Assembly (NCBI GenBank): GCA_018982785.1
Contig: JAHHEN010000006.1
Span: 186,001 to 250,000 of the forward strand
Reading direction: 5' to 3'
DNA: 64,000 bases
Source: Enterococcus innesii
GTDB lineage: Bacteria; Bacillota; Bacilli; Lactobacillales; Enterococcaceae
Program-made: the position numbers and the translations under genes
The notes under the pieces: model-generated
Database searches by the model: none
The model's input: the letters and a program-made list of their open reading frames with translations, nothing else
Told to the model about the DNA's origin: nothing
Shown here: piece after piece, positions 56,039 through 64,000 of the stretch
Position numbering within the stretch: the first letter of the stretch is position 1
How the letters are laid out: every line of letters begins with the position of its first letter

Positions 56039-57448
56039 ATGAGTGACAAACAGTTAGCAGAGTACATGATTGAGTACGTTGGTGGAAAACATAATATCAA
56101 AAATGTAATCCACTGCATTACACGTGTTCGTTTCTATCTAGTGGACAAAGAGAAAGCCGATACAAATAAGATAAAAGAGTTGGATAGTGTAATGGGCGTC
56201 GTAGAAGCCCAAGGACAATATCAGGTGGTTGTTGGAAACAAAGTAAATGCTATTTACGAGGAAGTAATGCGCCAGTTAAACAATGATCAAGCCTTTGATT
56301 CTACAGAAGGAGTGGTGGAAAATGATTCCAATAGTGATTTTCTTCAGCTATTTCGAAATGGCTTCAATCAGTTTATTGGCATAATTACAGGTTCAATGAT
56401 GCCCGTCATCGGTCTTCTTGCAGGAGCTGGAATAATCAAAGGATTACAAGCTTCGTTGGTGACGTTTGATTTATTACAAGATAGTTCGCAATCTTATCTA
56501 TTGATTAATACGATTGCAGATGGCATTTTTTATTTTTTGCCTGTCATCTTAGGTTTTACTGCAGCTCAAAAATTAAAGGTGAATCCTATTGTTCTGGCAG
56601 TCGTGGGTGCGATACTCATTCATCCAAATATAGTCGCTATTGCTTCAAGTACAGCTGCGAAGGTCGCTATTTTTGGCATAGAATTCCCCATTATGAATTA
56701 TACAGCTTCGGTTTTCCCTATTCTGGTCGCTGCTTGGTTAGCAACGTATGTTGAAAAGTTTTTAAAGAAAATTGTTCCTCTCGTGATTTCTTCCATTGTG
56801 TCACCAATCGTTGAAGTTCTGGTACTAAGCTTAGCCGTTCTTCTTATCATCGGACCAATCATAACGATTATTAGTGATGGGCTTGCATTCGGAATTAGTA
56901 CCATTTTTGACTTTAACACGATTATTGGCGGAGCAGTCTATTGCGCACTTTTTCCAGTCTTAGTGGTCTTCGGCATGCACTGGCCATTGATTCCGATCAT
57001 CGTCAACGATTTAACTGTCAACGGATTTAGTATGATGAATGCCTTCTCGTCTGTATTGATGATGGGTATTGCGGGTGCAACTTGCTCAATCGCATTAAAA
57101 ACAAAAAAAGCTCAACTAAAACAAGTTGCCTTTGCTGCCACTCTTTCACAAATATGCGGTGTTGGCGAACCGGCAATCTATGGTATTCTACTAAAATACA
57201 AAAAAGTTTTCTATCTCGTGACCCTTTCAAATATTTTTGGTGGTGCTCTAGCAGGCTTCCTTCACTTGGTCAACTATGGATTTGCAGGTGGGGTTATAGG
57301 CTTTGCCTCTTTTATCAACCCGGTTGCAGGGATCGATAAAAATTTCTATGCTTATCTACTCTCTCATATAGGAACATTTTTGCTATCCTTTCTTTTGACT
57401 TGGCTTTTTGGTTTCAATGATAAAATGAACGCTGCAGATGAACTATAA
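56039..57448 (+). CDS. PTS EIIBC, glucose/sucrose/beta-glucoside superfamily
   Basis: GAGGAGG precedes the ATG. The 469-residue fusion has an EIIB domain (about 1-90) with the phosphorylatable Cys in VIHCITRVRF (residue 26), then a membrane EIIC domain from about 110 with SMMPVIGLLAGAGIIKG, FGMHWPLIPIIV and ICGVGEPAIYGI. There is no EIIA domain, so it must borrow a glucose-type EIIA. It is followed 8-11 bases later by an SGNH hydrolase gene in the same operon, which suggests an esterified or otherwise decorated sugar as substrate. Confidence 0.93.
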   Translation: MSDKQLAEYMIEYVGGKHNIKNVIHCITRVRFYLVDKEKADTNKIKELDSVMGVVEAQGQYQVVVGNKVNAIYEEVMRQLNNDQAFDSTEGVVENDSNSDFLQLFRNGFNQFIGIITGSMMPVIGLLAGAGIIKGLQASLVTFDLLQDSSQSYLLINTIADGIFYFLPVILGFTAAQKLKVNPIVLAVVGAILIHPNIVAIASSTAAKVAIFGIEFPIMNYTASVFPILVAAWLATYVEKFLKKIVPLVISSIVSPIVEVLVLSLAVLLIIGPIITIISDGLAFGISTIFDFNTIIGGAVYCALFPVLVVFGMHWPLIPIIVNDLTVNGFSMMNAFSSVLMMGIAGATCSIALKTKKAQLKQVAFAATLSQICGVGEPAIYGILLKYKKVFYLVTLSNIFGGALAGFLHLVNYGFAGGVIGFASFINPVAGIDKNFYAYLLSHIGTFLLSFLLTWLFGFNDKMNAADEL

Positions 57449-57459
57449 GGTGATATATG

Positions 57460-58551
57460 ATGAAAAAAATAATTTGGCATCAAGTATTTTCTAATTACCA
57501 AGTACTAAACTTTTCTCCTAATGGACGTAAATTACGTTTGAGAATCAAGCAGCCGCTTTCTGGAAAACGATTAGCACTTGAACTTTGTAACCGCTATGAT
57601 TCTTTTGATTTAAACGTAGAGTCGATAAAAATCAGTAGTAATCCGGGAAACCAACAATCTAGTATTATTACCTTAGATAATCGACCACAATTCATTGTCC
57701 CAGCTGGGGCCACTTTATGGACAGATGACATTGATTTTTCAGTAACCAAAGGAGCCGATATTCTGATAGAGGCATTATTTTCTAACGAGATCAATCGCGT
57801 ATCTTCCTCGACAAACTTGCTGTCTGATCAAGTAGTCCATTCGAATATAAGAGAAACCAATAACTTTATTTTTGGGATTACTTCAGTGGCTCTAGAAACG
57901 AAAGTTGATGCAAAAGTCATTGCTTTTTTCGGCGACTCTTTGACGAATCAAGGATATTTTAGTGATAGTGTCATCGACAATCTAAACAAATGTGGTCTGG
58001 TTGCAACAAGCTTTAATGCTGGCATATCAGGCAATCGTCTGACACATGCTGGTTCAGGGATTTCTCGTTGGAAAGACAGCTTTGGTGTTGCAGGAATCGA
58101 CAGGTTCCAAGCAGATGTCGTGGATCAAAAGCCAGATTTGATCGTTTCATTGATTGGGTTAAATGACTTATTTCATCCAGGAACGGGCTCTCCACTTTCA
58201 GAATTACCTACCAAAGAGGAGTTGATCAAACACTACAAAGTTCTAATAAGTCTGGCAAAAAAAGCAGACATTCCGTTTGTTCCCCTCACGCTTCCCCCTT
58301 TTAACTATTCTTACAATCAAGGAAAGCCGAGTTGGACCGAGGAAAAAGAAGCTATCCGAACTGCGTTTAATCAATGGTTAATGACGCAAGAAAATACGAT
58401 CGATATCAATGATATGGTAAGAGATCCTTCTGATAAAACGAGATTAACTTCTGCATTTGATTCGGGGGATCATCTGCATTTTTCTCAAACTGGAGGGGAA
58501 ATTTTAGGAAAATCTGTCGCTGAGAAAATTCTTTACTTGTCATTGCTATGA
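57460..58551 (+). CDS. SGNH/GDSL-family hydrolase (esterase) with N-terminal accessory domain
   Basis: ATG at 57460 lies 6 bases after AAGGTGA (57457 is also possible). The 363-residue protein has no signal peptide. Residues 1-140 form a beta-rich region of the type found before sugar esterases. The SGNH blocks follow: AFFGDSLTNQ (Ser nucleophile), AGISGNRL (Gly), SLIGLNDLFHPG (Asn) and GDHLHFSQTG (Asp/His). Such enzymes remove acyl groups from carbohydrates. Cotranscription with EIIBC and cytoplasmic location suggest it deacylates the imported sugar phosphate. Confidence 0.88.
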   Translation: MKKIIWHQVFSNYQVLNFSPNGRKLRLRIKQPLSGKRLALELCNRYDSFDLNVESIKISSNPGNQQSSIITLDNRPQFIVPAGATLWTDDIDFSVTKGADILIEALFSNEINRVSSSTNLLSDQVVHSNIRETNNFIFGITSVALETKVDAKVIAFFGDSLTNQGYFSDSVIDNLNKCGLVATSFNAGISGNRLTHAGSGISRWKDSFGVAGIDRFQADVVDQKPDLIVSLIGLNDLFHPGTGSPLSELPTKEELIKHYKVLISLAKKADIPFVPLTLPPFNYSYNQGKPSWTEEKEAIRTAFNQWLMTQENTIDINDMVRDPSDKTRLTSAFDSGDHLHFSQTGGEILGKSVAEKILYLSLL

Positions 58552-58602
58552 ATTGATAGACTCTCAACAAAAAACTGCTAAAAATAGTCGAAAATAAAAC
58601 AT

Positions 58603-58641
58603 ACCTCCCGTACACATCTAGTTAGAATGTATACGGGAGGT
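58603..58641. terminator. Hairpin between convergent esterase and mannosidase genes
   Basis: ACCTCCCGTA (58603-58612) pairs with TACGGGAGGT (58632-58641). The minus-strand side continues into ATGTTTTATTTT. Confidence 0.7.
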
Positions 58642-58707
58642 TGACCTTTTAACTATGAATTTTCTTCAACTCTGCATTTGGATATCCTTACTCTCGATCA
58701 CTGGCAA

Positions 58708-61383
58708 TTACTCTACATACAATGTCACAAATTTTGCATGGCCTATCTTTTCAAGAGTGACTACATTCTTTTCCACAACAAGTGCTTCTTTTGTAGCTTC
58801 TTTTAAATCGACTGTTTCTACTGCGTTCACTTGATGGTTGAATGTGATCATCGCGTATCCACCTTCATCTAAAAGCCCATTGTATAGACGCAAAATATAA
58901 CCTGGACGATCTTCGGCTTTTTTCAATACACTCAGGGTCAAATTGCCATTGATCTCAAAAAGACTAAAGGTTGCCGGTAAGGTTGGTTCAACCGGTCCTA
59001 GAGTAAAAATCAAGCGGGAATTCAGGAATTCTGCGGTTTGATAAAGCGTGATCGGTGTTACTGCTTGTTTGGCACGTTGTGCAACATTTGCTTGATCAAA
59101 TCCTTGAGCAAAGTAAGCAACAGAGAAATCAAAATGCATCGTTTTGTGGCACTGCGCAGCTGGTGTCGCAATCACTGATTCTCCTGAAGCACGCCCTGGT
59201 CGATACAGTAGATTCTCTTTCCCCATGAAGCCATAGGTTCGGAAAATCGTTAAGCGAATCGTATCAAACGCTTTCCCCACGATCTCATATTCACGTACAC
59301 CATTGGGCATGACTGCTACGCCATGGAATGCATCGAATAAACCGACAAACGATTGACAAGTTTCTATGGCGATCGGCTGCTCATTCCATTGCTCTTTATT
59401 AGCTTCCCAAAGAGTCATTTCTTTTTCAAACACAACGGGGCGCTGCAACGTACCAAACTGTTGGTCAGCCAGCGAAAATTTCGAGGCAATTCCGGTATCA
59501 AATAGCACACATACCCGATGACTATCCACTTGTTGGTTTTCAACCGTTAAGTTGAAATCAATTTGTTGCGATTGGTTTTTCAACACGATCGTCAATTGGA
59601 TCGGCAGTGAAGCCGAGGCCTTCTTTTCTGCACGTTCAGCTAAATCCTTCGGAACCCTCAGCGTGAATGCCACATCAATCTTTTGGTAGATTGCTGATTG
59701 CTGAATCGAGATCGTTGGTTGCGCATCAATTGATGAAATCACAAAATCTTTCACAGGTGGTGAATAATTGAATGAATCACCATCGTCGCCATTTTCTTCA
59801 ATGATCCCTTGATTTTGATAAAGCACCTGATTGGTTTTATCTAGAATATCCAACGAGCCATTGCTATTGACAGTGATCTGATAGTACTCATTTTCGATCG
59901 TATTGGTTGTAATCTCTTGCAATGGTGCGCTTGTATCACCTTTTAAATCAATTGTCAGCTGGGTATACCCCATACTCGGCACGTCAGTCGTTTCTATGGC
60001 AATCTTTGCTTTATAGACTTTCTCCGGCAAATAGATCTCCTTGACTGGATCTAATATGTTCCCCTGATTCAACACATACTCCGTTTGGTCGGTAAGCTCT
60101 AAAATCGTATAAGGTAACGCCTGTCCTGACTGGTCAAGGATCGCAAATTCTTTTTGCGGCAAATAGACCTCTGCTTCGATCACCCCATTACGTTTTGTGT
60201 CATAGGTATTGAAAAGCGTAAAAGTAATTTCTTTTGCTTGTGGGTTGTTGATTGCAGTAGAAATCTGTCGTAACGTCAATTCGACAAGATTCATGGAAAT
60301 ATCTCGCGCTTGCTTATAGCGCATATAGATATCTTCGTTGGTCGTATCAGAAACACAAGAACCAATCGAATCATGCGCCGCATTTTCAAACATTAACTTC
60401 CAAATCTCTATGACTGTTTCCACAGGGTACTCAAATCCTAATTGCATAGCCATTGTTAAGATAGGCTCCATGACATTGACTAAGTAATGTTGGATCTGAG
60501 TGTTCATCGCCTTCAAATCAGGACGTGAAGAAAAAATCGTTTTGTGGATTCGCATCAATTTGCCGTTGATCAGTTCACCAGCGATTTCTTCCAACTCAGG
60601 ATGGCGTGCTTTGACCGCAGCAATGTATTTTTCAATCGTTGAAAATTGTAACTCATACTCATCCTGATACAGTTGATTCATTCGATCAACTAATTCTGGA
60701 AGATTTTCTCTAACTGGTGCTTGGTCGAAACCATTTGGAAAATACACTTGGTCCGTTGCACTGCGTCCCCAAGTCGTTTTAAACGGTTCTTGATGTAAGA
60801 ACTCTGCTAATTCTGCTTCTCGTTCAGGAATGGCACCGCCAATGTAGTACCCACTTGGGATCTGGTAAACATTGACCACAGAACCATCTTCTCCACGCCA
60901 TTTGTACTCTGTGTGTTTAACATCGTCATCACTGACACCGCGCCAAAACATCGTGTCAGTGATACCAAACTCTCGATAGATTTGTGGCATACTAGCTGCT
61001 TGTCCGAAAGAATCTGGCACATAGCCGACATTCATGTAGGTTCCGAATGCTTCACAAATTTTCATGCCATATAACATATTTCGAACAATGCTTTCTCCCG
61101 AGATCACTAATTGATCGGTTTGTGTGTACCATGGGCCAATGATCAATTTCCCTTGTTGAACAAGTTGTTGAATCCTTTCTTTGTCCTGTGGGCGCCATTT
61201 CAAGTAATCATCTAACAGAGAAGCCTGTCCATCTAAAATGAAACTTTCATAAGGATCATCCTTTTCTAGTTGTTCAATGACGTTTTTTAGATCGTGCATC
61301 AAATAGATTTTCGAGCGACTCGTCGTAAAATACCATTCGCGATCCCAATGACTGTGGGGTACGACATGTACTGTTTTTTTCAT
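58708..61383 (-). CDS. Alpha-mannosidase, glycoside hydrolase family 38
   Basis: The 891-residue enzyme has the zinc-site motif VPHSHWDREW (residues 8-17), the nucleophile Asp in VPDSFGQAASMP (about 124) and ENAAHDSIGSC with further metal ligands, followed by the long beta-sandwich region of GH38. It resembles MngB-type enzymes that act on mannosyl-glycerate-6-phosphate and streptococcal alpha-mannosidases, so the substrate is an alpha-mannoside, possibly phosphorylated. There is no signal peptide, so it is cytoplasmic. It lies after the fructose-family PTS genes, with a terminator in between. Confidence 0.94.
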   Translation of the reverse strand: MKKTVHVVPHSHWDREWYFTTSRSKIYLMHDLKNVIEQLEKDDPYESFILDGQASLLDDYLKWRPQDKERIQQLVQQGKLIIGPWYTQTDQLVISGESIVRNMLYGMKICEAFGTYMNVGYVPDSFGQAASMPQIYREFGITDTMFWRGVSDDDVKHTEYKWRGEDGSVVNVYQIPSGYYIGGAIPEREAELAEFLHQEPFKTTWGRSATDQVYFPNGFDQAPVRENLPELVDRMNQLYQDEYELQFSTIEKYIAAVKARHPELEEIAGELINGKLMRIHKTIFSSRPDLKAMNTQIQHYLVNVMEPILTMAMQLGFEYPVETVIEIWKLMFENAAHDSIGSCVSDTTNEDIYMRYKQARDISMNLVELTLRQISTAINNPQAKEITFTLFNTYDTKRNGVIEAEVYLPQKEFAILDQSGQALPYTILELTDQTEYVLNQGNILDPVKEIYLPEKVYKAKIAIETTDVPSMGYTQLTIDLKGDTSAPLQEITTNTIENEYYQITVNSNGSLDILDKTNQVLYQNQGIIEENGDDGDSFNYSPPVKDFVISSIDAQPTISIQQSAIYQKIDVAFTLRVPKDLAERAEKKASASLPIQLTIVLKNQSQQIDFNLTVENQQVDSHRVCVLFDTGIASKFSLADQQFGTLQRPVVFEKEMTLWEANKEQWNEQPIAIETCQSFVGLFDAFHGVAVMPNGVREYEIVGKAFDTIRLTIFRTYGFMGKENLLYRPGRASGESVIATPAAQCHKTMHFDFSVAYFAQGFDQANVAQRAKQAVTPITLYQTAEFLNSRLIFTLGPVEPTLPATFSLFEINGNLTLSVLKKAEDRPGYILRLYNGLLDEGGYAMITFNHQVNAVETVDLKEATKEALVVEKNVVTLEKIGHAKFVTLYVE

Positions 61384-61406
61384 TCAATCATTCCTCTCCC
61401 GTGATT

Positions 61407-61439
61407 AAAAAAGCACGTAACGATGGGTGTCGTTCGTGC
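61407..61439 (-). terminator. Intercistronic terminator between the fructose-family EIIC and the mannosidase
   Basis: GCACGAACGA and TCGTTACGTGC (minus strand) form a hairpin followed by six Ts. It lies 24 bases before the mannosidase start, inside the apparent operon, so it may be an attenuator or a point of partial termination. Confidence 0.75.
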
Positions 61440-61644
61440 CTATTAATTTTTCTCAATTTTTTTACCATCTAGTACGCGTAATTTGATCCTTACATAAATG
61501 CTTCGAATTTTGAAAATCATTTCTCTTCAAATACTCTTGTTTTCTTCCCCAAGTCTTGTCCTGTCAGATACCTTAAAGCGTTCTTGAAAAATCACCTGCT
61601 CGTGCCTTTTCTTTTGCTACTATTTAGCTAATCAGCCTTGTTGC

Positions 61645-62748
61645 TTAATTTTCAAAGCTCACTTCAATATCATCGAGGGCAATATCTTCTGTTTGTTCTT
61701 CTTGCTTATTGAAATTCACGAATAAAGGCGCAACAAAACCGATGAAGGCTGCTCCTGCAAATAGTCCAATCAAATACGCCCAACCGTTTCCAACAGTGAA
61801 GAAGCCGTAGATTCCCCCAACTGGCGGCATTTTGTCATACATTCCTAATGCAATCCCCAAACCAGAAGCGATTGCACCTCCCAACATGTTGATCGGCACA
61901 AGCCGTAATGGATTGACTAATGTAAACGGAATTGCTCCTTCTGTGATTCCGATGAACCCCATAATAAAGTTATTACGCCCAGCATCCAGTAGCTCTTTGT
62001 TGAATCGATTTTTGTGGAACAAAGTTGCTAAGGCATATCCAAATGGTACCGCACAAATCGCAACGTTCACGATGATGGCTGGTAAATAGACTCCTTCCGC
62101 TAGTAACACATTTCCTGCCATCCAAGCAGCTTTGTTTACAGGTCCCCCTAAGTCAGAGCCAATCATTGCCCCCATGATGACTGCCAGTAAAATTTTGTTA
62201 ACGTCATTTTCAATCATGGTTCGGATCCATTCAACCAAACTAGTATTGATCCACGCCAATGGCTCAGAGAGTAAAGCACCCATGACGATTGCTACGGACA
62301 ATGTAGCAATCAAGGGTAAAATTACCAGCGGCATCACACCAGCAAACGACTCCGGTAATTTGATATGTTCTTTCGCCCACTTCACTAAGTATCCTGCTAA
62401 GAACCCAGCAATAACTGCCCCTAAAAACCCAGCATTGGTACTAGAAGCGACCGCACCACCGATAAAGCCGGCACCTAGCGCAGCCTTATCTCCAACAGAA
62501 TACGCGATAAAACCAGCCAAGACAGTATTGATCAAGCCGATTCCTGTCCATCCTACTTGTTCAATCAAATAAAGCGCATGTTTAAAGCCTTCCGTGTCAG
62601 CATATGGATCTAAGCTTGTGATTCCCATACCAAGAGCAATCATTTTCGGAATGGCAACAACCAGTGAAGCACCAATAATCAATGGCAGTACAAAACTAAT
62701 TCCACTCATCAAGTGGCCTTTTAAATCTGCTAGAACTCTTTTCATCAT
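61645..62748 (-). CDS. PTS EIIC, fructose family
   Basis: The 367-residue permease has MSGISFVLPLIIGASLVVAI, GFIGGAVASSTNAGFLGAVI, GSDLGGPVNKAAWMAGNVLL and GITEGAIPFTLVNPLR, all canonical fructose-family EIIC blocks. In MngA-type systems EIIA, EIIB and EIIC are one chain; here they are three. It imports the substrate of the mannosidase, presumably an alpha-mannoside. Confidence 0.94.
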   Translation of the reverse strand: MMKRVLADLKGHLMSGISFVLPLIIGASLVVAIPKMIALGMGITSLDPYADTEGFKHALYLIEQVGWTGIGLINTVLAGFIAYSVGDKAALGAGFIGGAVASSTNAGFLGAVIAGFLAGYLVKWAKEHIKLPESFAGVMPLVILPLIATLSVAIVMGALLSEPLAWINTSLVEWIRTMIENDVNKILLAVIMGAMIGSDLGGPVNKAAWMAGNVLLAEGVYLPAIIVNVAICAVPFGYALATLFHKNRFNKELLDAGRNNFIMGFIGITEGAIPFTLVNPLRLVPINMLGGAIASGLGIALGMYDKMPPVGGIYGFFTVGNGWAYLIGLFAGAAFIGFVAPLFVNFNKQEEQTEDIALDDIEVSFEN

Positions 62749-62763
62749 CCTTGCCTCTTTCCT

Positions 62764-63087
62764 TTAGTTTGCGTTTCTTTGTTCAACAGCAGCGACACAT
62801 TTCTTCAGCACCGCTTCCGGTGCTTTGATACACGTATTGATATTTACTCGAATTTGCGGTTTTCCTTCAAACCGCTCCATCCCAACAACTTTTTGGTCAG
62901 TCGCTAAAAGCAAGAAATCTGCTTCTTTTGCTTCGGCTGCAGTGATCTCATTGACTTGCCCTAATGAGCCTTGCTGTTCGATCTTGACCTCATAGCCCAG
63001 TTTCGCACCAGCTTTTTCTAAAGCTTTTGCCGCCATCGGTGTATGTGCCAATCCTGCTGGACAGGCGGAAATTCCTACTATTTTCAT
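62764..63087 (-). CDS. PTS EIIB, fructose family
   Basis: The 107-residue protein starts MKIVGISACPAGLAHTPMAA, with Cys9 as the phosphorylation site, and contains LLLATDQKVVGMERF. It sits 15 bases before EIIC, and its ATG overlaps the EIIA stop (ATGA), typical of tightly coupled PTS subunits. Confidence 0.95.
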   Translation of the reverse strand: MKIVGISACPAGLAHTPMAAKALEKAGAKLGYEVKIEQQGSLGQVNEITAAEAKEADFLLLATDQKVVGMERFEGKPQIRVNINTCIKAPEAVLKKCVAAVEQRNAN

Positions 63088-63545
63088 ACAATTTTCTCTC
63101 CCATCATTTCCTTTTTGATCAATTTTGCTAAATAAGCTTTGTCTTCTGATTGTTGAATCTGCTGAATGAATGTCTCTTCAAGCAATGCAGTTGCTAGGCG
63201 ACTCAACATTTGCAGATGCACCGTTCCTTCATCTTTTTTAGGAACCATCAAAGCAAACACATTTTTGACTGCCGAATCATCGAAGGTTTCCCATTCGATG
63301 GCTTGCTCTAAACGAATAAACAAAACGGTCGGTTCCAAAACCGGTTCAGCTTTTGCATGTGGAATAGCAAAGCCTTCTTGTAAGCCGGTTGAATATTGTG
63401 CTTCCCGTTCAATGAATGCCGCACATGTATCTGCTGCATTGGTAACGATCCCTGATTCGTAGGCATAATGCGCAATTACGTGAAACAGTTCTTCTTTTGA
63501 TGTAACAGCCACATTCAAGAGAATATTTTTTTCCTGAAAATCCAT
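63084..63545 (-). CDS. PTS EIIA, fructose/mannitol family
   Basis: The 153-residue cytoplasmic protein has the PTS_EIIA_2 pattern with active His in EGFAIPHAKAEPV (about 67) and VKNVFALMVPKKDEGTVHLQ. It accepts phosphate from HPr. First gene of the EIIA-EIIB-EIIC-(mannosidase) set, divergent from the regulator at 63793. Confidence 0.95.
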   Translation of the reverse strand: MDFQEKNILLNVAVTSKEELFHVIAHYAYESGIVTNAADTCAAFIEREAQYSTGLQEGFAIPHAKAEPVLEPTVLFIRLEQAIEWETFDDSAVKNVFALMVPKKDEGTVHLQMLSRLATALLEETFIQQIQQSEDKAYLAKLIKKEMMGEKIV

Positions 63546-63650
63546 CTCATCTGCTCCTTTCCTTTATTATGAAACCATTAGCGTAATTCCTGTGGTTTAT
63601 TTTCTGTACACGTTTAATTTACGGTTTCTGATTCATGATGTAAACACAAC

Positions 63651-63721
63651 AAATTTCCGATTCAAGTGGCAATCATTAGTAAAGCGTTTTCCAAAATGAT
63701 TGCCAACTCTTCTGGAAATTT
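63651..63721. promoter_or_regulatory. Nested, fully symmetric double inverted repeat in the divergent promoter region
   Basis: Outer arms AAATTTCC/GGAAATTT (63651-63658, 63714-63721) and inner arms TGGCAATCAT/ATGATTGCCA (63667-63676, 63696-63705) are separated by 8-base gaps on both sides of a 19-base centre. The symmetry suggests paired binding of a dimeric regulator, most simply the divergently encoded one. Confidence 0.75.
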
Positions 63722-63792
63722 TCGGTACTGGTGAAGCATTTCATTCTTATTCTTTCTATTGTATGATGAGAAAGAGCACGGAGGTGAAACAA

Positions 63793-64000
63793 GTGTCAAA
63801 ACTTGCTTATCAACGATTAGATGATCTAATGGAAGTATTAACTAGACAAACGGCGCCGCTACCAATGAAGGAGTTAACGAAAAGCTTCTCGATTTCTGAG
63901 CGAACGGTTCGGACCGACATTGCAAATTTGAATGATTTGTTAACAAATGTGGGTGCCTCCATCAAGTTGATTCGAGGGCAAGGCTATTTGTTGTCTATTG
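63793..64000 (+). CDS. PRD/BglG-LicR-type transcriptional regulator, N-terminal part
   Basis: A GTG at 63793 follows GGAGGTG, and the frame runs off the right edge after 69 codons. The visible part (SKLAYQRLDDLMEVLTRQ, LTKSFSISERTVRTDIANL, GASIKLIRGQGYLLSI) is the N-terminal HTH of the PRD activator/antiterminator group. It should control the adjacent fructose-family PTS and mannosidase genes; a putative -10 TATGAT lies at about 63762. Confidence 0.8.
   Translation, partial: MSKLAYQRLDDLMEVLTRQTAPLPMKELTKSFSISERTVRTDIANLNDLLTNVGASIKLIRGQGYLLSI

Noticed and set aside
63610-63623. TGTACACGTTTAAT as a cre site for the mannosidase PTS operon
   Set aside because: At least three mismatches at defined positions; not better than chance in AT-rich DNA.

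Overview
The window looks like a low-GC Firmicute chromosome, most likely Enterococcus. Supporting evidence: a CIRCE-controlled groES-groEL operon, a walR-walK-yycH-yycI-walJ operon with lactic-acid-bacterial protein sequences, WxL/LPXTG surface proteins, many PTS operons, IS3-family remnants and frequent TTG/GTG starts after strong AGGAGG sites. The species cannot be fixed from this window.

Layout. 1-11 kb: start of an oleate hydratase gene, a secreted SH3b-NlpC/P60 wall hydrolase, small genes, a beta-glucoside PTS permease with 6-phospho-beta-glucosidase and a divergent GntR regulator, and a membrane glycosyltransferase operon. 11-25 kb: housekeeping core with groESL, a CPBP protease, a second beta-glucosidase/PTS/RpiR cluster, the WalRK operon, DegV, DUF1836 and tRNA-Lys. 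25-38.7 kb: an accessory block behind tRNA-Lys with a WxL surface-protein locus, a lic-type cellobiose PTS operon and degenerate IS3 pieces; related short repeats lie near both ends. 38.8-46.3 kb: a mannose-family PTS with two SIS-domain deglycase-like enzymes and a LevR-type activator, matching the gfr (glucoselysine/fructoselysine) arrangement, with a clear sigma-54 promoter. 46.4-55 kb: a decayed toxin-antitoxin pair, an amino-acid permease, a TetR-controlled ABC exporter, L-lactate dehydrogenase, a TDT-family transporter with LysR regulator, and an acetyltransferase. 55-64 kb: a GntR-controlled EIIBC permease paired with an SGNH esterase, then a GH38 alpha-mannosidase with a fructose-family PTS and a divergent regulator that runs off the end.

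Most of the accessory genes serve PEP-dependent uptake of beta-glucosides, Amadori-type sugars and alpha-mannosides, each set with its own regulator. CcpA (cre-like) sites, GntR palindromes, a TetR operator pair and large dyads sit in the promoter regions.

A dominant technical feature is a set of about 17 one-base length differences in homopolymer runs that break otherwise intact genes (walK, yycH, yycI, ldh, the lic and gfr regulators and others). Because walK is normally essential and all breaks have the same character, I read most as sequence errors. I therefore give the full-length gene extents and name the break point in each entry.
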